From Roseicyclus marinus (lineage in GTDB: Bacteria > Pseudomonadota > Alphaproteobacteria > Rhodobacterales > Rhodobacteraceae), in NCBI RefSeq assembly GCF_030163795.1, contig NZ_JASJOF010000005.1:62001-126000 (forward strand): 64,000 bases of DNA. The letters are read 5' to 3'. The position numbers were made by a program, and so were the translations under genes. The notes below the pieces were generated by a model. It was not told the origin of the DNA. It searched no databases and worked only from the letters and a program-made list of their open reading frames with translations. This document shows, piece after piece, positions 8,381-17,280 of the stretch; the first letter of the stretch is position 1, and each line of letters starts with the position of its first letter.

Positions 8381-8735
8381 ACGGTTCAGTTTTCCTTTTC
8401 GGTGCTTTGCTGGCCGTGCGGTTGTCTCCGCCGGTCTTGGGATGATCGTTGGTCTGGCGGTCCGGAAAACAAAGAGGGCCGGTAAACCCGACCCTGCCCG
8501 ATCTCTCTGCTTCCGACGTGACCCGCCGTGTTGACGCAGGCCTCATACCCCCAAGCCCCGCTCAAGGCAAGAGCCCGTCACAATTGCCCAACCAGCACAG
8601 GCCACACACGGCAATCCGCCGCCCTCCCGTCGACCGCCCCGACCTGCCGTTTTCGGTAGCTTGCGCCCCGCCCACCAAAATCTAATCTGTTGTCATTCTG
8701 AGAACCGGACACTGTGTAAACGATCAGGTGCGTAA
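8381..8735. promoter_or_regulatory. Divergent intergenic region, with a hairpin in the rpsA leader
   Basis: This 355-base stretch holds no convincing gene. On the minus strand the arms GGGTCGG and CCGGCCC (8476-8494, with one G-U pair) are followed by TCTTTGTTTTCC, giving a terminator-like structure inside the likely 5' leader of rpsA. Attenuation or S1 autoregulation is possible but unproven. The right end (8675-8735) becomes AT-richer and presumably carries the promoter of the small winged-helix gene. Confidence 0.45.
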
Positions 8736-9044
8736 ATGGAAAATCTGTCTCGTCTCTCTCAATTGGCAAAACTGCGGCAGGTCGCGCATGACATGGAACG
8801 CGACCTCGGCCTCGCCGATCTCGACCGCAAGGATCGTGACATCCTGATAGCCTTCTGCGTCGCGGGCCATCCCGATCCGCGCCATGGCATCGTGGCCCGC
8901 ACCGAAACCGTGCGGCAACACCCGATGCTGTGCGATATCTCCCAGCCGACCTTCCACCGCGCTCTGCGCCGGCTCGTCACGCGCGGCTGGCTGGCGCGCC
9001 TGACCGGCCTGCCGCCGGGCACCTACCGGTTGCGGACCGACTGA
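8736..9044 (+). CDS. Small winged-helix DNA-binding protein
   Basis: This 102-aa protein is almost entirely one winged-helix domain. A basic/acidic N-terminal helix ([18 protein letters not shown]) is followed by the three-helix core ([17 protein letters not shown]) and a recognition-helix segment ([20 protein letters not shown]). The end [11 protein letters not shown] would be the wing. It resembles MarR-like or replication-type winged helices, but no ligand domain is present. ATG 8736 follows AGGTG at about 8 bases. Its last 22 bases overlap the end of cmk on the opposite strand. The function is unknown; a local regulator is the best guess. Confidence 0.7.
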   Translation: MENLSRLSQLAKLRQVAHDMERDLGLADLDRKDRDILIAFCVAGHPDPRHGIVARTETVRQHPMLCDISQPTFHRALRRLVTRGWLARLTGLPPGTYRLRTD

Positions 9045-9673
9045 ACCGCCACGATCGCCGCCGCAACCGCCGCCTCGACGCTCATCTCGCTCGTGTCGAG
9101 CAATACCGCATCCTCCGCCGCGCGCATCGGCGCGGCGCTGCGGCCAGCGTCGCGCGCATCGCGGGCGCGCACCTCTTCCAGAACCGTGGCCAGATCGGTC
9201 GCGTGACCTGCGGCCTGCAACTCGCGACAGCGTCTTTCCGCGCGCACCTCCGCGCTTGCCGTCACGAACAGCTTCACCTCCGCCTCGGGGCAGATCACCG
9301 TCCCGATATCGCGCCCGTCCAGCACCGCGCCCCCCACCCGCCGCGCGAAAGCGCGCTGGAACTGGACAAGGGCCGCGCGCACCTCGGGGATCACCGCGAC
9401 CTCGCTCGCCGCCCCGGCAATGGCCGCCGTGCGCAGCGCCTCGGGCTCGGCCATGTCCGACGGGTCCAGCGCGCGCGCCGCCGCCACCGCATCCTCGCCC
9501 GCCAGCACCCGCCGCCCGACCGCGCGGTAAAGCAGCCCGGTATCCAGATGCGCAAAACCGAAATGCGCCGCCACCGCCCGGCTGATCGTGCCCTTGCCCG
9601 CAGCCGCCGGCCCGTCGATGGCGACCGTGAAGCTGTTTTCCGCGCTCTGCGACACCGCGATCACCCTCGTCAT
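9023..9673 (-). CDS. cmk: Cytidylate kinase
   Basis: Cmk (216 aa) phosphorylates CMP and dCMP with ATP in pyrimidine nucleotide salvage. The P-loop is [12 protein letters not shown] at about residues 18-29. [16 protein letters not shown] and [20 protein letters not shown] are the nucleotide-monophosphate-binding motifs, and the LID region has RCRELQAAG followed by [13 protein letters not shown]. The length is normal, with a slightly longer N-terminus than E. coli. It lies downstream of aroA on the same strand, a common aroA-cmk arrangement, separated by a repeated G/C hairpin element that reaches its start codon. The 3' end overlaps a convergent gene by 22 bases. Confidence 0.95.
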   Translation of the reverse strand: MTRVIAVSQSAENSFTVAIDGPAAAGKGTISRAVAAHFGFAHLDTGLLYRAVGRRVLAGEDAVAAARALDPSDMAEPEALRTAAIAGAASEVAVIPEVRAALVQFQRAFARRVGGAVLDGRDIGTVICPEAEVKLFVTASAEVRAERRCRELQAAGHATDLATVLEEVRARDARDAGRSAAPMRAAEDAVLLDTSEMSVEAAVAAAIVAVQSVRNR

Positions 9674-9732
9674 CTTCTCTGTTTCACAAATATCCCGGGG
9701 GAGTCCCTGAAGGGGACGGGGGCAGAGCCCCC
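9671..9732 (-). repeat. G/C hairpin intergenic element, copy 2 (aroA-cmk)
   Basis: On the minus strand GGGGGC-TCT-GCCCCC (9718-9732) is followed by a second C/G stretch, then GGGATATTTGTGAAA and AGAAGATGA. This is the same order of parts as the element at 3421-3472. It fills the aroA-cmk gap, and its GATGA end coincides with the cmk start codon. It may end or process the aroA message, or supply part of the cmk translation start. Confidence 0.6.
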
Positions 9733-9744
9733 ACGCGTCCGACC

Positions 9745-11103
9745 CTATCCCGCCTGGTTCACCCGGTCGAGCCGCGCCCCAAGGCCCCGCATCAAGGGCT
9801 CGAAAACCGGGAAGGATGTCGCAATCGGTCCCGCATCATCCACCGTGACAGGCTGGCGCGACGCCAAGCCCGCACACAGGAAAGACATGGCGATCCGGTG
9901 ATCGAGATGGGTGGCCACCGTCACACCCCCCTCGACCCCACCGGGTCCCTTGCCATGGACGATCCACCAATCGGGACCATCCTCCACCTCGATCCCCGCC
10001 GCGCGCAGACCCACGGCCATGGCGTCGATCCGGTCGCTTTCCTTGACGCGCAATTCCTTGACGCCGCGCATCACCGTCGGCCCCTCGGCATTGGCCGCGA
10101 CCACCGACAGGATCGGGTATTCGTCGATCATGCTCGCCGCGCGCTCGGGCGGCACCTCGATGCCTTTCATGTCGGGCGAATACCGCGCCCGCAGATCGGC
10201 GACAGGCTCGCCGCCTTCCTCGCGCAGGTTCTCGTAGGTCAGATCGGCCCCCATCTCGCGCAATGTCTCGAACAGGCCCGCGCGGGTCGGGTTCAACCCG
10301 ATATTGGGGACCAGCACGTCCGATCCCTCGACGATCAGCGCCGCACAGACCGGAAAGGCCGCCGAGCTTGGATCGCGCGGCACCACGATGGTCTGGGGCT
10401 TCAGCTCCGGCTGGCCGGTCAGCGTGATGACCCGGCCCTCTTGCGTGATCTCGGTCGTGATCTCCGCCCCGAACCCCGCCAGCATCCGCTCGGTGTGATC
10501 GCGCGTCGCTTCCGCCTCGATCACAACGGTCTGCCCGGGCGCGTTCAGCCCGGCCAGAAGCACGGCGGATTTCACCTGCGCCGAGGGGACGGGCGTGGTG
10601 TAACGCACCGGCAGCGGGGCCGCAGCCCCCGTGATCGTCATCGGCAGTCGCCCGCCCCTGCGTCCGACGGCACTTGCCCCGAACAGCGCCAGCGGATCCG
10701 TCACCCGCGCCATCGGCCGCGACCGGAGCGAGGCATCGCCGGTAAAGGTCGCGCTGATCGGCGTGGTCGCCATCGTCCCCATGATCAGGCGCACGCCGGT
10801 GCCCGAATTGCCGCAATCGATCACGTCCTCGGGCTCGGCGAAACCGCCCACCCCCACGCCATGCACATGCCAGACGCCCTCCGCATCGCGGCTGACCTCC
10901 GCGCCGAAGGCGCGCATCGCCTTGGCGGTATCCAGCACGTCCTGCCCTTCCAGCAGACCGGTGATGACGGTCTCGCCCACCGCCATCGCACCAAGGATCA
11001 GAGACCGGTGGCTGATCGACTTGTCGCCCGGCACATCGGCCACGCCGGTCAGGGCCGCGCCCTTGCGGGCGGTCATCGGAACGGGGTCGCCATGGGCGGA
11101 CAT
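9745..11103 (-). CDS. aroA: 3-phosphoshikimate 1-carboxyvinyltransferase (EPSP synthase)
   Basis: AroA (452 aa) joins shikimate-3-phosphate and PEP in aromatic amino acid synthesis. [15 protein letters not shown] (Lys/Ser substrate contacts), [14 protein letters not shown] (the PEP-site loop) and [13 protein letters not shown] are all present. So are [21 protein letters not shown] and RVKESDRI. The second glycine of the PEP loop is alanine in the class II enzymes, but the exact class cannot be settled by eye. ATG 11103 follows GGAG in GAGGAGACG at 7-8 bases. Longer in-frame extensions upstream have no family resemblance. Probably cotranscribed with cmk. Confidence 0.96.
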   Translation of the reverse strand: MSAHGDPVPMTARKGAALTGVADVPGDKSISHRSLILGAMAVGETVITGLLEGQDVLDTAKAMRAFGAEVSRDAEGVWHVHGVGVGGFAEPEDVIDCGNSGTGVRLIMGTMATTPISATFTGDASLRSRPMARVTDPLALFGASAVGRRGGRLPMTITGAAAPLPVRYTTPVPSAQVKSAVLLAGLNAPGQTVVIEAEATRDHTERMLAGFGAEITTEITQEGRVITLTGQPELKPQTIVVPRDPSSAAFPVCAALIVEGSDVLVPNIGLNPTRAGLFETLREMGADLTYENLREEGGEPVADLRARYSPDMKGIEVPPERAASMIDEYPILSVVAANAEGPTVMRGVKELRVKESDRIDAMAVGLRAAGIEVEDGPDWWIVHGKGPGGVEGGVTVATHLDHRIAMSFLCAGLASRQPVTVDDAGPIATSFPVFEPLMRGLGARLDRVNQAG

Positions 11104-11293
11104 GCTGCACGTCTCCTCGCGTTGCGCCCCGCCTGATAGCCCTCGGCGCGCGGGGCGTAAACACCCCCGCGCAGTGCGGCTGCGACCAAACCGACCCGCC
11201 CGCGCGCACCGCCCCGAAAATTTACCTGTTCTTAAGGTTTGACTGCAAAAATTAACCAACGCGTAACCGCTTCGGGCGGATCGAGAGGCAAAT

Positions 11294-12184
11294 TTGACGA
11301 ATTTCTCGGCCACGCACTGGGTCAATCTCTCCATGGCGACCGCCACCGGAACGACCCGGCTCACATGGTCCGCAGTCCATGACATATCCCAGACCGGAAC
11401 CGTGACCGACACCGCGCCGTTGGGCGAGTTGAACGCCTCGGACATGTTCCGCAACACATCCTTTACCGGGTTCCACGTCACGGTCGACGGCAAGGCCTAT
11501 GGTGTGTTCCGAAGCGGACATACATATGCTGTGCCCTACAACAAGGGCATCCACGACATCTGGGGCGCGCCGGTCTTCGCCTCGGGCGAGACCACGCAAT
11601 ACCTGATGCCGCTCTCGGGCGCCGCGAATTGTTTTCTGGACGGAACGCGGCTGGCCACGCCCGGCGGCCCGCGTGGGATCGAGACGCTCGCGCCCGGCGA
11701 TCTTGTCCAGCAGACCTCCGGGCCACCCGTCCCGGTGATCTGGATCTGGCGCCAAACGGTCCTGAACCTGCCCCAGACCCCGCCGCTGATCCGCCTTCGT
11801 GCCCACAGTCTTGGTCCCGGAACGCCCGCGCGCGATCTTGTGGTCACGCCCGATCACGCCATCGGGATCGGCGGCTTTCTGGTCACGGCACAGGCTCTGA
11901 TGAACGGCCTGACCATCCACGAAGTTGCGCATCGGGACCTGCCGGAACACTATAGCTTGTGGCACGTCGAGGTGGCGGCCCATTGCCTGCTTCTGGCCGA
12001 GAACTGCCCGGCCGAAAGCTTTCTCGCCTATGGCGACCGCGACAGGTTCGACGGACACGACGCCTATCTCCGTCACCATGGCCACGACCGCCCCATCCCC
12101 GAGATGCCCCTGCCCCGCATCCTGTGCGCACGCCACCTGCCGCCCGCACTCAAGGCGCGCCTCGGCCTTGTGCGCGTGGCCTGA
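11294..12184 (+). CDS. Hint-domain (Hedgehog/intein-like) protein
   Basis: This 296-aa protein has a Hint_2-type domain from about residue 111. [13 protein letters not shown] (Cys113), then [12 protein letters not shown] and later [16 protein letters not shown] match the N- and C-terminal blocks of Hint folds. Residues 1-105 form a beta-rich region with no recognised family. Such Hint proteins are frequent in Rhodobacterales and may self-process or be exported, but no RTX repeat or classic signal peptide is seen. The start is a TTG at 11294 behind GAGAGG, so the exact start is uncertain. The gene diverges from aroA. An intein is unlikely, because no host protein flanks the domain. Confidence 0.75.
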   Translation: MTNFSATHWVNLSMATATGTTRLTWSAVHDISQTGTVTDTAPLGELNASDMFRNTSFTGFHVTVDGKAYGVFRSGHTYAVPYNKGIHDIWGAPVFASGETTQYLMPLSGAANCFLDGTRLATPGGPRGIETLAPGDLVQQTSGPPVPVIWIWRQTVLNLPQTPPLIRLRAHSLGPGTPARDLVVTPDHAIGIGGFLVTAQALMNGLTIHEVAHRDLPEHYSLWHVEVAAHCLLLAENCPAESFLAYGDRDRFDGHDAYLRHHGHDRPIPEMPLPRILCARHLPPALKARLGLVRVA

Positions 12185-12191
12185 TTGCACC

Positions 12192-12220
12192 TTTACAAAC
12201 GGGCGATTCCCCCCTATGCG
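12192..12220 (+). promoter_or_regulatory. Promoter candidate for rplY
   Basis: TTTACA (12192-12197) and TATGCG (12215-12220) are separated by 17 bases, close to a sigma-70-type promoter. They lie 62 bases upstream of the rplY start and just after the Hint-gene stop. This is a match by eye only. Confidence 0.4.
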
Positions 12221-12281
12221 GCGGCCTTCAACCGGGGCCCGACACCCTTGGAGGCAGCCCCTTCGGATATGGAGAATAGCA

Positions 12282-12899
12282 ATGGCTGGTGAGATTCCAG
12301 ATCTTATCGCCGAGGCACGGACGGGGACAGGCAAGGGGGCCGCCCGTCAAGCACGCCGTGAAGGCAAGGTGCCCGGGGTCGTCTATGGTGGCGGCGCGGA
12401 TCCGATGGCGATCCAGATCCCCTTCAACGTTCTGTTGAAGCGGCTCAAGCAGGGGCGGTTCATGTCCACCCTGTTCAACCTCAAGGTCGAAGGCCAGGAT
12501 GACGTGCGCGTGATCTGCCGCGGCGTTCAGCGCGACGTGGTCAAGGACATGCCGACCCACGTCGACCTGATGCGCCTGCGCCGCACCTCGCGCGTGGCCC
12601 TGTTCATTCCGGTGGAATTCGTGAACCACGAGCAATCCCCGGGCCTCAAGCGCGGCGGCGTTCTCACCGTGGTGCGCCCCGAAGTCGAACTGGTTGTGAC
12701 CGCCGGCGATATCCCCGATCACATCACCGTTGACCTTGCTGGCCGTGCCATCGGCGACGTGATCCACATCTCGGACGTGGCCCTGCCCGAAGGCGTGAAG
12801 CCGACGATCGACCGCGATTTCGTGATCGCCAACGTCTCGGCACCCTCGGGCCTCGTGAGTGCCGACAACGCCGAAGCGGAAGAAGCCGACGAGGAGTGA
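12282..12899 (+). CDS. rplY: 50S ribosomal protein L25 (general stress protein Ctc)
   Basis: L25/Ctc (205 aa) binds 5S rRNA. The N-terminal L25 domain has the conserved segments [20 protein letters not shown] and [15 protein letters not shown]. The C-terminal beta domain of the long Ctc form follows with [18 protein letters not shown] and a Glu-rich tail (AEAEEADEE). ATG 12282 begins [15 protein letters not shown], the normal start, and the ribosome-binding site (GGAGAA) lies about 6 bases upstream. rplY and pth are usual neighbours, but here a methyltransferase gene on the other strand sits between them. A strong hairpin follows the stop. Confidence 0.95.
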   Translation: MAGEIPDLIAEARTGTGKGAARQARREGKVPGVVYGGGADPMAIQIPFNVLLKRLKQGRFMSTLFNLKVEGQDDVRVICRGVQRDVVKDMPTHVDLMRLRRTSRVALFIPVEFVNHEQSPGLKRGGVLTVVRPEVELVVTAGDIPDHITVDLAGRAIGDVIHISDVALPEGVKPTIDRDFVIANVSAPSGLVSADNAEAEEADEE

Positions 12900-12929
12900 T
12901 CGCCTCGCCGATTTCCGGCAAAAGGACAG

Positions 12930-12960
12930 AACGCCGCCCCCCGGGGCGGCGTTTTCCGTT
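12930..12960. terminator. Bidirectional terminator between rplY and the FkbM gene
   Basis: AACGCCGCCC and GGCGGCGTT form a stem around 12930-12952, followed by TTTTCCGTTT on the plus strand. Read on the minus strand the stem is followed by CTGTCCTTTTGCC. It lies between two convergent genes, 30 bases after rplY and next to the FkbM stop, so it can serve both. Confidence 0.75.
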
Positions 12961-13722
12961 TCAATCCTCGACGGCTGGCGTGCCAGCGTCGGTGAGCGGA
13001 TCGGGATCTTCGGCCGCGCCCCAGACCTTGCGGAACCCGAGGATCTTGCCGCGCGACGTGACGGGATCATAGGTCAGGTCCATCGCTGACATGAAATCCA
13101 CGATCTTCTTGATCGTGCGGGCGTGGTATTTCCTGGGGTGCAGTTCCATGACGCAATAGCGCAGGGGGCATTTCCAAGGACGGTTGAACATCTCGGCCTC
13201 CGCCCCCTCGACATCCATCAAGACGACATGGGGTTTGTGGGCCCGGATCAGGTCATGGATCGAGACCAGCGGCACCTTCACGGCCTCCCCTTTGCCATCG
13301 AGGCTGGAGCCCGTGTAGCCCGCCGAAATGGCGAAATCGCCCATCGCGCCTTCTGCAACCGCGCCGGTCACGGCCCCGTGGATCACCGTGACACCGGACA
13401 GGCCGTTGCGATCCAGATTATCCGTGATCACCGGCAAAAGCGCGGGGTTCGCTTCGACTGACAGCACGTTCTGCGGCCCCGCCTGCCGGGCGCAAAGCGC
13501 GGTGACATAGCCGATGCCCGCGCCCAGTTCGAGCACGCGAAATCCCGGCCGGACACAACGGTCAGCCGATCGCGCCTCGTCGGCCTCATAGGTGCCATCG
13601 GCGAGCTTGCCGAGGATTTCGGGTGTGGCAAGACCCATGGGAACCCCGAGGGAAATGCCGTTCAGGTGAAACTCGTGCACGGGGCGCAGTGTCCATGTCT
13701 GCGGGTTGTCTGGGCCTATCAT
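12961..13722 (-). CDS. FkbM-family SAM-dependent methyltransferase
   Basis: This 253-aa protein has a class I SAM fold. Motif I is VLELGAGIGYVTALCA, followed by LSVEANPALLPVITDNL and the FkbM signature VVLMDVEGAEAEMF. The C-terminal half (ELHPRKYHARTIKKIVDF) is also typical. FkbM proteins O-methylate varied substrates including glycans and natural products, and the substrate here is unknown. ATG 13722 (MIGPDNPQTW) is preferred to an upstream TTG at 13752, but neither has a clear ribosome-binding site. The gene interrupts the common rplY-pth pair and points the other way, so it is probably an independent insertion. Confidence 0.8.
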   Translation of the reverse strand: MIGPDNPQTWTLRPVHEFHLNGISLGVPMGLATPEILGKLADGTYEADEARSADRCVRPGFRVLELGAGIGYVTALCARQAGPQNVLSVEANPALLPVITDNLDRNGLSGVTVIHGAVTGAVAEGAMGDFAISAGYTGSSLDGKGEAVKVPLVSIHDLIRAHKPHVVLMDVEGAEAEMFNRPWKCPLRYCVMELHPRKYHARTIKKIVDFMSAMDLTYDPVTSRGKILGFRKVWGAAEDPDPLTDAGTPAVED

Positions 13723-13874
13723 GGGCCGCTGGCTGGCCCATGACCATGGCAATTTGAAGGCGGGGGTGTATGGGCCGCCGGGCCTTGCGGCTTGGCAAAG
13801 AGCCGGACGGCTGGCATCTACGCCCCGTCAGGATCTGGAACGCCGGCCGGAACGGGGCCAGCAAGGGGGACGCG

Positions 13875-14579
13875 ATGCAGCTATGGGTCGGATTGGGCAA
13901 TCCCGGCGCGAAATACGCGGGCAACCGGCACAACATAGGCTGGATGGCGCTTGACCGTATCGCGTCGGACCACGGCTTTGGCCCATGGCGCAGCAAGTTT
14001 CAGGGCAGCCTGTCCGAAGGTACGCTGGGCGGCGAAAAAATCCTGCTGCTCAAGCCCGAAACCTTCATGAACCTGTCCGGCCAATCGGTGGGCGAGGCGC
14101 TGCGCTTTTACAAGCTGACGGCGGGCGATGTGACCGTCTTCCATGACGAACTGGACCTTGCGCCGGGCAAGGCGCGCGTCAAATCGGGCGGCGGCCATGC
14201 AGGCCACAACGGCCTGCGGTCCCTGCACCAGCACGTGGGCGAGGCCTATCATCGCGTTCGGCTGGGCATCGGGCACCCGGGCCACAAGGATCGGGTCGCG
14301 GCCTATGTCCTGTCGGATTTCGCCAAGGCAGAGCAGGATTGGCTCGACGATCTGCTGCGCGGCATCTCGGATGGCGCGGCGGATCTGGCGCGGGGCGACA
14401 GCGCGCGGTTCCTGAATGCCGTGGCGCTGCGCACGGCACCGCCGCGTTCGTCCACCACGCAGGCCAAGACCAAGGCGGAGCCGCAAGAGAAACCCGGCAA
14501 GGACATCGGGACGCCGGAGACGGACGAGCCGCCAGAGGCCCGCTCGCCCATGCAGCGGCTGCTGGACAAGTTCCGCTAG
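13875..14579 (+). CDS. pth: Peptidyl-tRNA hydrolase
   Basis: Pth (234 aa) frees tRNAs from dropped-off peptidyl-tRNAs. The start [20 protein letters not shown] contains the active-site Asn and His. [37 protein letters not shown] (catalytic Asp) and GHNGLRSL complete the family motifs. The enzyme core ends near residue 185. A low-complexity Lys/Pro/Glu/Thr-rich tail of about 45 residues follows and ends with [11 protein letters not shown], as is common in this order. ATG 13875 has AAGGGGGA at 7 bases, which settles the start. Confidence 0.95.
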   Translation: MQLWVGLGNPGAKYAGNRHNIGWMALDRIASDHGFGPWRSKFQGSLSEGTLGGEKILLLKPETFMNLSGQSVGEALRFYKLTAGDVTVFHDELDLAPGKARVKSGGGHAGHNGLRSLHQHVGEAYHRVRLGIGHPGHKDRVAAYVLSDFAKAEQDWLDDLLRGISDGAADLARGDSARFLNAVALRTAPPRSSTTQAKTKAEPQEKPGKDIGTPETDEPPEARSPMQRLLDKFR

Positions 14580-14645
14580 GTCACGACAGCCCCGCCTTGC
14601 GACCGTGTCGGCCCGCATGCTTTCCTTGCCGAAAAGGGGAATGGA

Positions 14646-15809
14646 ATGCGCCGCTTGCTCAAGGTCGGGATCCGGGGCCTTGCCATACTGCTGGTCCTCG
14701 CCTTGGCCGCAGGGATCTGGAAACGCGAGGAAATCGCCCGCCTGATGGCCGTGAATACCTTGTTCGAGGCCGACAGGATCGTTGCCAATTTCAGCAACAT
14801 GAACCGCGCCTTTCTGAACGCGCCGGTCCCGCGCGGCACCGGACCGGTCAGCCCCCTACCGCAAGGGCAAGTGGCCGTCCTGCCGCCCGACGTGGAGGAT
14901 TGGATCGTCAGCCGCGCAGTGACGGCGCTGGTGGTTTTGAAGGATGGGCAAATCGTTCATGAAAGCTACCACCTCGGCACTGCGCCCGAGGACCGGCGGA
15001 TTTCATGGTCGGTGGCGAAAAGCTATCTCTCGGCGCTTTTGGGGACGCTGGTGGCCGATGGCACCATCCCCGATCTCGATGCACCCGTGACGCGCTATGC
15101 CCCGACGCTGGTCGGGTCGGCCTATGACGGTGCGACCATCCGCAACGTGCTGCAGATGGCGTCGGGCGTCGACTTCGACGAGGATTACCTGGACTACGAT
15201 TCCGACATCAACCGCATGGGCCGCGAGATCGCGCTGGGTGGCACGCTTGACGGTTTCACCGCCGGGATCACGGCACGCGCACGCGGCCCGGGCAGCGGCT
15301 GGCAATATGTCTCGATGGACACGCATGTGATCGGCATGGTGATCCGGGGCGCCACCGGGCAAGACATCCCCACGCTTCTGTCCGAGCGCATCATCGCACC
15401 CCTCGGGCTGGAGGCCGAGCCCTATTACCTGACCGATGGCCAAGGCGTGGCCTTCGTTCTGGGCGGGCTGAACCTGACCACGCGCGACTACGCCCGCTTT
15501 GGCCAGATGATCGCGCAAGATGGCGTCTGGCAGGGCAACCGCATCCTTCCCGAAGGGTGGGTCGCGGAATCGACCGCGCCTTCGGCCCCGACCGCGCTGG
15601 GGGCCATCGGCTATGGCTACCAATGGTGGGTGCCGGTGGGCGCGGAGCCGGGTCAGTTCATGGCGCGGGGCATTTACGGCCAGTACCTCTACATCGACCA
15701 GCAGCGCGGTGTGGTGATCGCCACGAATGGCGCGGACCGGGGATTTCGCGAACCGGGTGTGGACGAGGCCAATGTCGCGATCTTCCGATCGATCGCCGAA
15801 AACCTTTAG
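14646..15809 (+). CDS. Membrane-anchored beta-lactamase-family serine hydrolase
   Basis: This 387-aa protein begins with a positively charged stretch and one hydrophobic helix (residues 8-24), a signal anchor or uncleaved signal. The catalytic SxxK motif is Ser122-Val-Ala-Lys125 in ISWSVAKSYLS. The second-motif tyrosine appears in WQYVSMDT, and the C-terminal part has GYGYQWWV and RGIYGQYLYID. The fold is the class C beta-lactamase/EstB/6-aminohexanoate-dimer hydrolase group. These enzymes act as esterases, amidases or peptidases, and nothing here points to antibiotic resistance. It stands alone between pth and a DUF2237 gene. The substrate is unknown. Confidence 0.85.
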   Translation: MRRLLKVGIRGLAILLVLALAAGIWKREEIARLMAVNTLFEADRIVANFSNMNRAFLNAPVPRGTGPVSPLPQGQVAVLPPDVEDWIVSRAVTALVVLKDGQIVHESYHLGTAPEDRRISWSVAKSYLSALLGTLVADGTIPDLDAPVTRYAPTLVGSAYDGATIRNVLQMASGVDFDEDYLDYDSDINRMGREIALGGTLDGFTAGITARARGPGSGWQYVSMDTHVIGMVIRGATGQDIPTLLSERIIAPLGLEAEPYYLTDGQGVAFVLGGLNLTTRDYARFGQMIAQDGVWQGNRILPEGWVAESTAPSAPTALGAIGYGYQWWVPVGAEPGQFMARGIYGQYLYIDQQRGVVIATNGADRGFREPGVDEANVAIFRSIAENL

Positions 15810-15894
15810 AGCCCGCCGCCGCCTGCTCCTTGCCCGAAGGCCACGAATGGTTAGCTTGGTCGGTGAGGGACCAACACAGGGAAAGGACCGCCAG

Positions 15895-16281
15895 ATGCCG
15901 ATCAGGATGGATGCCTCCGTCAACGTGCTGGGCGGAAGCTTGCAAAGCTGCTCCCGCGACCCGATGACGGGGTTCTTTCGTAACGGGGCCTGCGACACCT
16001 GCGCCGAGGATCGGGGCAGCCACACGGTCTGCGCCGTGATGACGGCGGAATTCCTGGCCTTTTCGAAATATCTCGGCAACGACCTGTCGACGCCGCGGCC
16101 GGAATACGGGTTCGCGGGGCTGAAGCCCGGGGATCACTGGTGCCTTTGCGCGGGCCGGTTCCTGCAAGCCCATGAGGATGGTGCTGCCCCGCGGGTCAAT
16201 CTTGCCGCGACGCACGCACGCGCGCTGGACATCGTGCCCCTGGACGTGTTGCGCGAACACGCGCTGGACATTGAGGGCTGA
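15895..16281 (+). CDS. DUF2237-family protein
   Basis: This 128-aa protein matches the DUF2237 family over its whole length. NVLGGSLQSCSRDPMTGFFR is followed by a Cys pair (GACDTCAEDRGSHTVC), GNDLSTPRPEYGF, and GLKPGDHWCLCAGRF with two more cysteines, ending ARALDIVPLDVLREHALD. The conserved cysteines suggest a metal or redox site, but no function is established to my knowledge. ATG 15895 follows GAAAGGA. It is convergent with the LuxR-type gene, with only 4 bases between the stops. Confidence 0.88.
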   Translation: MPIRMDASVNVLGGSLQSCSRDPMTGFFRNGACDTCAEDRGSHTVCAVMTAEFLAFSKYLGNDLSTPRPEYGFAGLKPGDHWCLCAGRFLQAHEDGAAPRVNLAATHARALDIVPLDVLREHALDIEG

Positions 16282-16285
16282 ACGC

Positions 16286-16786
16286 TCACGCTGTGGGCGT
16301 CATCGCATCGCCCATAAGGTCTTCGACAAACAGGCTCAGGAGCTGTGGGCGCCCGCTTACGCCCGCCTTGCGATAGATCGCATTTGTTTGCGCCTTGACC
16401 GTGCCTTCGCTGGTCTGACGCAGGGTCGCGATTTCCGAGATGGACAAGCCCTTGAGCGCGAAAAGCGCGACATCGCGTTCAGCGGGCGTCAGGCCCCATT
16501 CCTCGAAGCGTTCCTCCACAAGTTCCATGAAAGCGCCCGAGGCGGCCCTTAGGGCGCGCTCCGCCACGCGTGTCCGGCGCAATGATGCGCGCAACATCAG
16601 CGCGGCAAGCGTAACCCCGAGAACGAGCCCCAGCGCTGCGCCAATTTCCATCAACTCGCGGTATCGCCATGGCACCGGGTCAACCGGAACACGCAACAGG
16701 GCAAGGAAGATGTCGGACACGAAAAAGACCGCGCAAATGACCTGAAGCACCAGAAGTGCCGCGAAAATTCCAGCGCGATTCAGCAT
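16286..16786 (-). CDS. Membrane-tethered LuxR-type (GerE) transcriptional regulator
   Basis: This 166-aa protein has two transmembrane helices (about residues 7-31 and 47-66) around a very short loop of about 15 residues (RVPVDPVPWRYRELM). A cytoplasmic C-terminal LuxR/GerE helix-turn-helix follows (about 98-154: LTPAERDVALFALKGLSISEIA, then SEGTVKAQTNAIYRKAGV). There is no receiver domain and no autoinducer domain. The pattern suggests a one-component regulator that reads a membrane or periplasmic state and binds DNA while anchored. It is the last gene of a probable operon, 24 bases after an Asp-rich PepSY-like gene. Its targets are unknown. Confidence 0.8.
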   Translation of the reverse strand: MLNRAGIFAALLVLQVICAVFFVSDIFLALLRVPVDPVPWRYRELMEIGAALGLVLGVTLAALMLRASLRRTRVAERALRAASGAFMELVEERFEEWGLTPAERDVALFALKGLSISEIATLRQTSEGTVKAQTNAIYRKAGVSGRPQLLSLFVEDLMGDAMTPTA

Positions 16787-16810
16787 GCTGCGGCCTGTTC
16801 AGGCCGCCCG

Positions 16811-17194
16811 TCAATCATCGTCATCCCCGTCATCGTCCCCATCATCGTCATCGTCACCGTCGTCATCATCATCGTCGTCGTCATCTTCCACGTCGTCGTC
16901 CACGTCCTCGTAATCGCCGATATCGGGGATCACCGCGCGCGCGCCGTCTCGGTCGACGAAGTCACGCAGGATCGCGCCATTTCTGGGATCAATGACAAGC
17001 TCGCGGCTCAGATCGGACCGGCGGGCGACGATCCTGAGCCGACCAAGCAAGGTTTCGCGCACCTCAAGCACGGTAAAGCCCTGCCGCTCCAGTTGCGCCA
17101 CGACGCTGCGGGCGACCGGGTCGCCCTGCGCCCATGCCGGGCCCGCCGCAAATGCGGCGACACCGAATAAAAGGAGGCGGCGGCGTGTCAGCAT
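16811..17194 (-). CDS. Secreted PepSY-like protein with poly-Asp tail (second gene)
   Basis: This 127-aa protein begins with a signal peptide (residues 1-23, MLTRRRLLLFGVAAFAAGPA, cleavage after AWAQ). The TRRRLLL start could be Tat-like. Residues 26-78 look like one PepSY unit: a helix (VARSVVAQLERQGF) followed by strands (TVLEVRETLLGRLRIVARR, RELVIDPRNGAILRD). Residues 93-127 are almost pure Asp with a few Gly, Glu and Val, encoded by a GAY trinucleotide run. PepSY domains occur in secreted or periplasmic proteins and can inhibit proteases, and the tail could bind cations. The start at 17194 was chosen for the signal peptide. The exact role is unknown. Confidence 0.72.
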   Translation of the reverse strand: MLTRRRLLLFGVAAFAAGPAWAQGDPVARSVVAQLERQGFTVLEVRETLLGRLRIVARRSDLSRELVIDPRNGAILRDFVDRDGARAVIPDIGDYEDVDDDVEDDDDDDDDDGDDDDDGDDDGDDDD

Positions 17195-17280
17195 GGCGAA
17201 AGGGCACCCTATGGGTATCGCCCGCCGACCAAGGCCGACGGGCGTATTGAAATCAAACCACAGATACTGCGGGGCTACGA

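Noticed and set aside
11294-12184. Intein
   Set aside because: No extein sequence of a known protein flanks the Hint core and the gene ends shortly after it.
14646-15809. Beta-lactamase resistance gene
   Set aside because: The SxxK fold is shared with many esterases and peptidases and the sequence is closer to the EstB/6-aminohexanoate hydrolase group.
16286-16786. Quorum-sensing LuxR receptor
   Set aside because: There is no autoinducer-binding domain; the N-terminus is two membrane helices.
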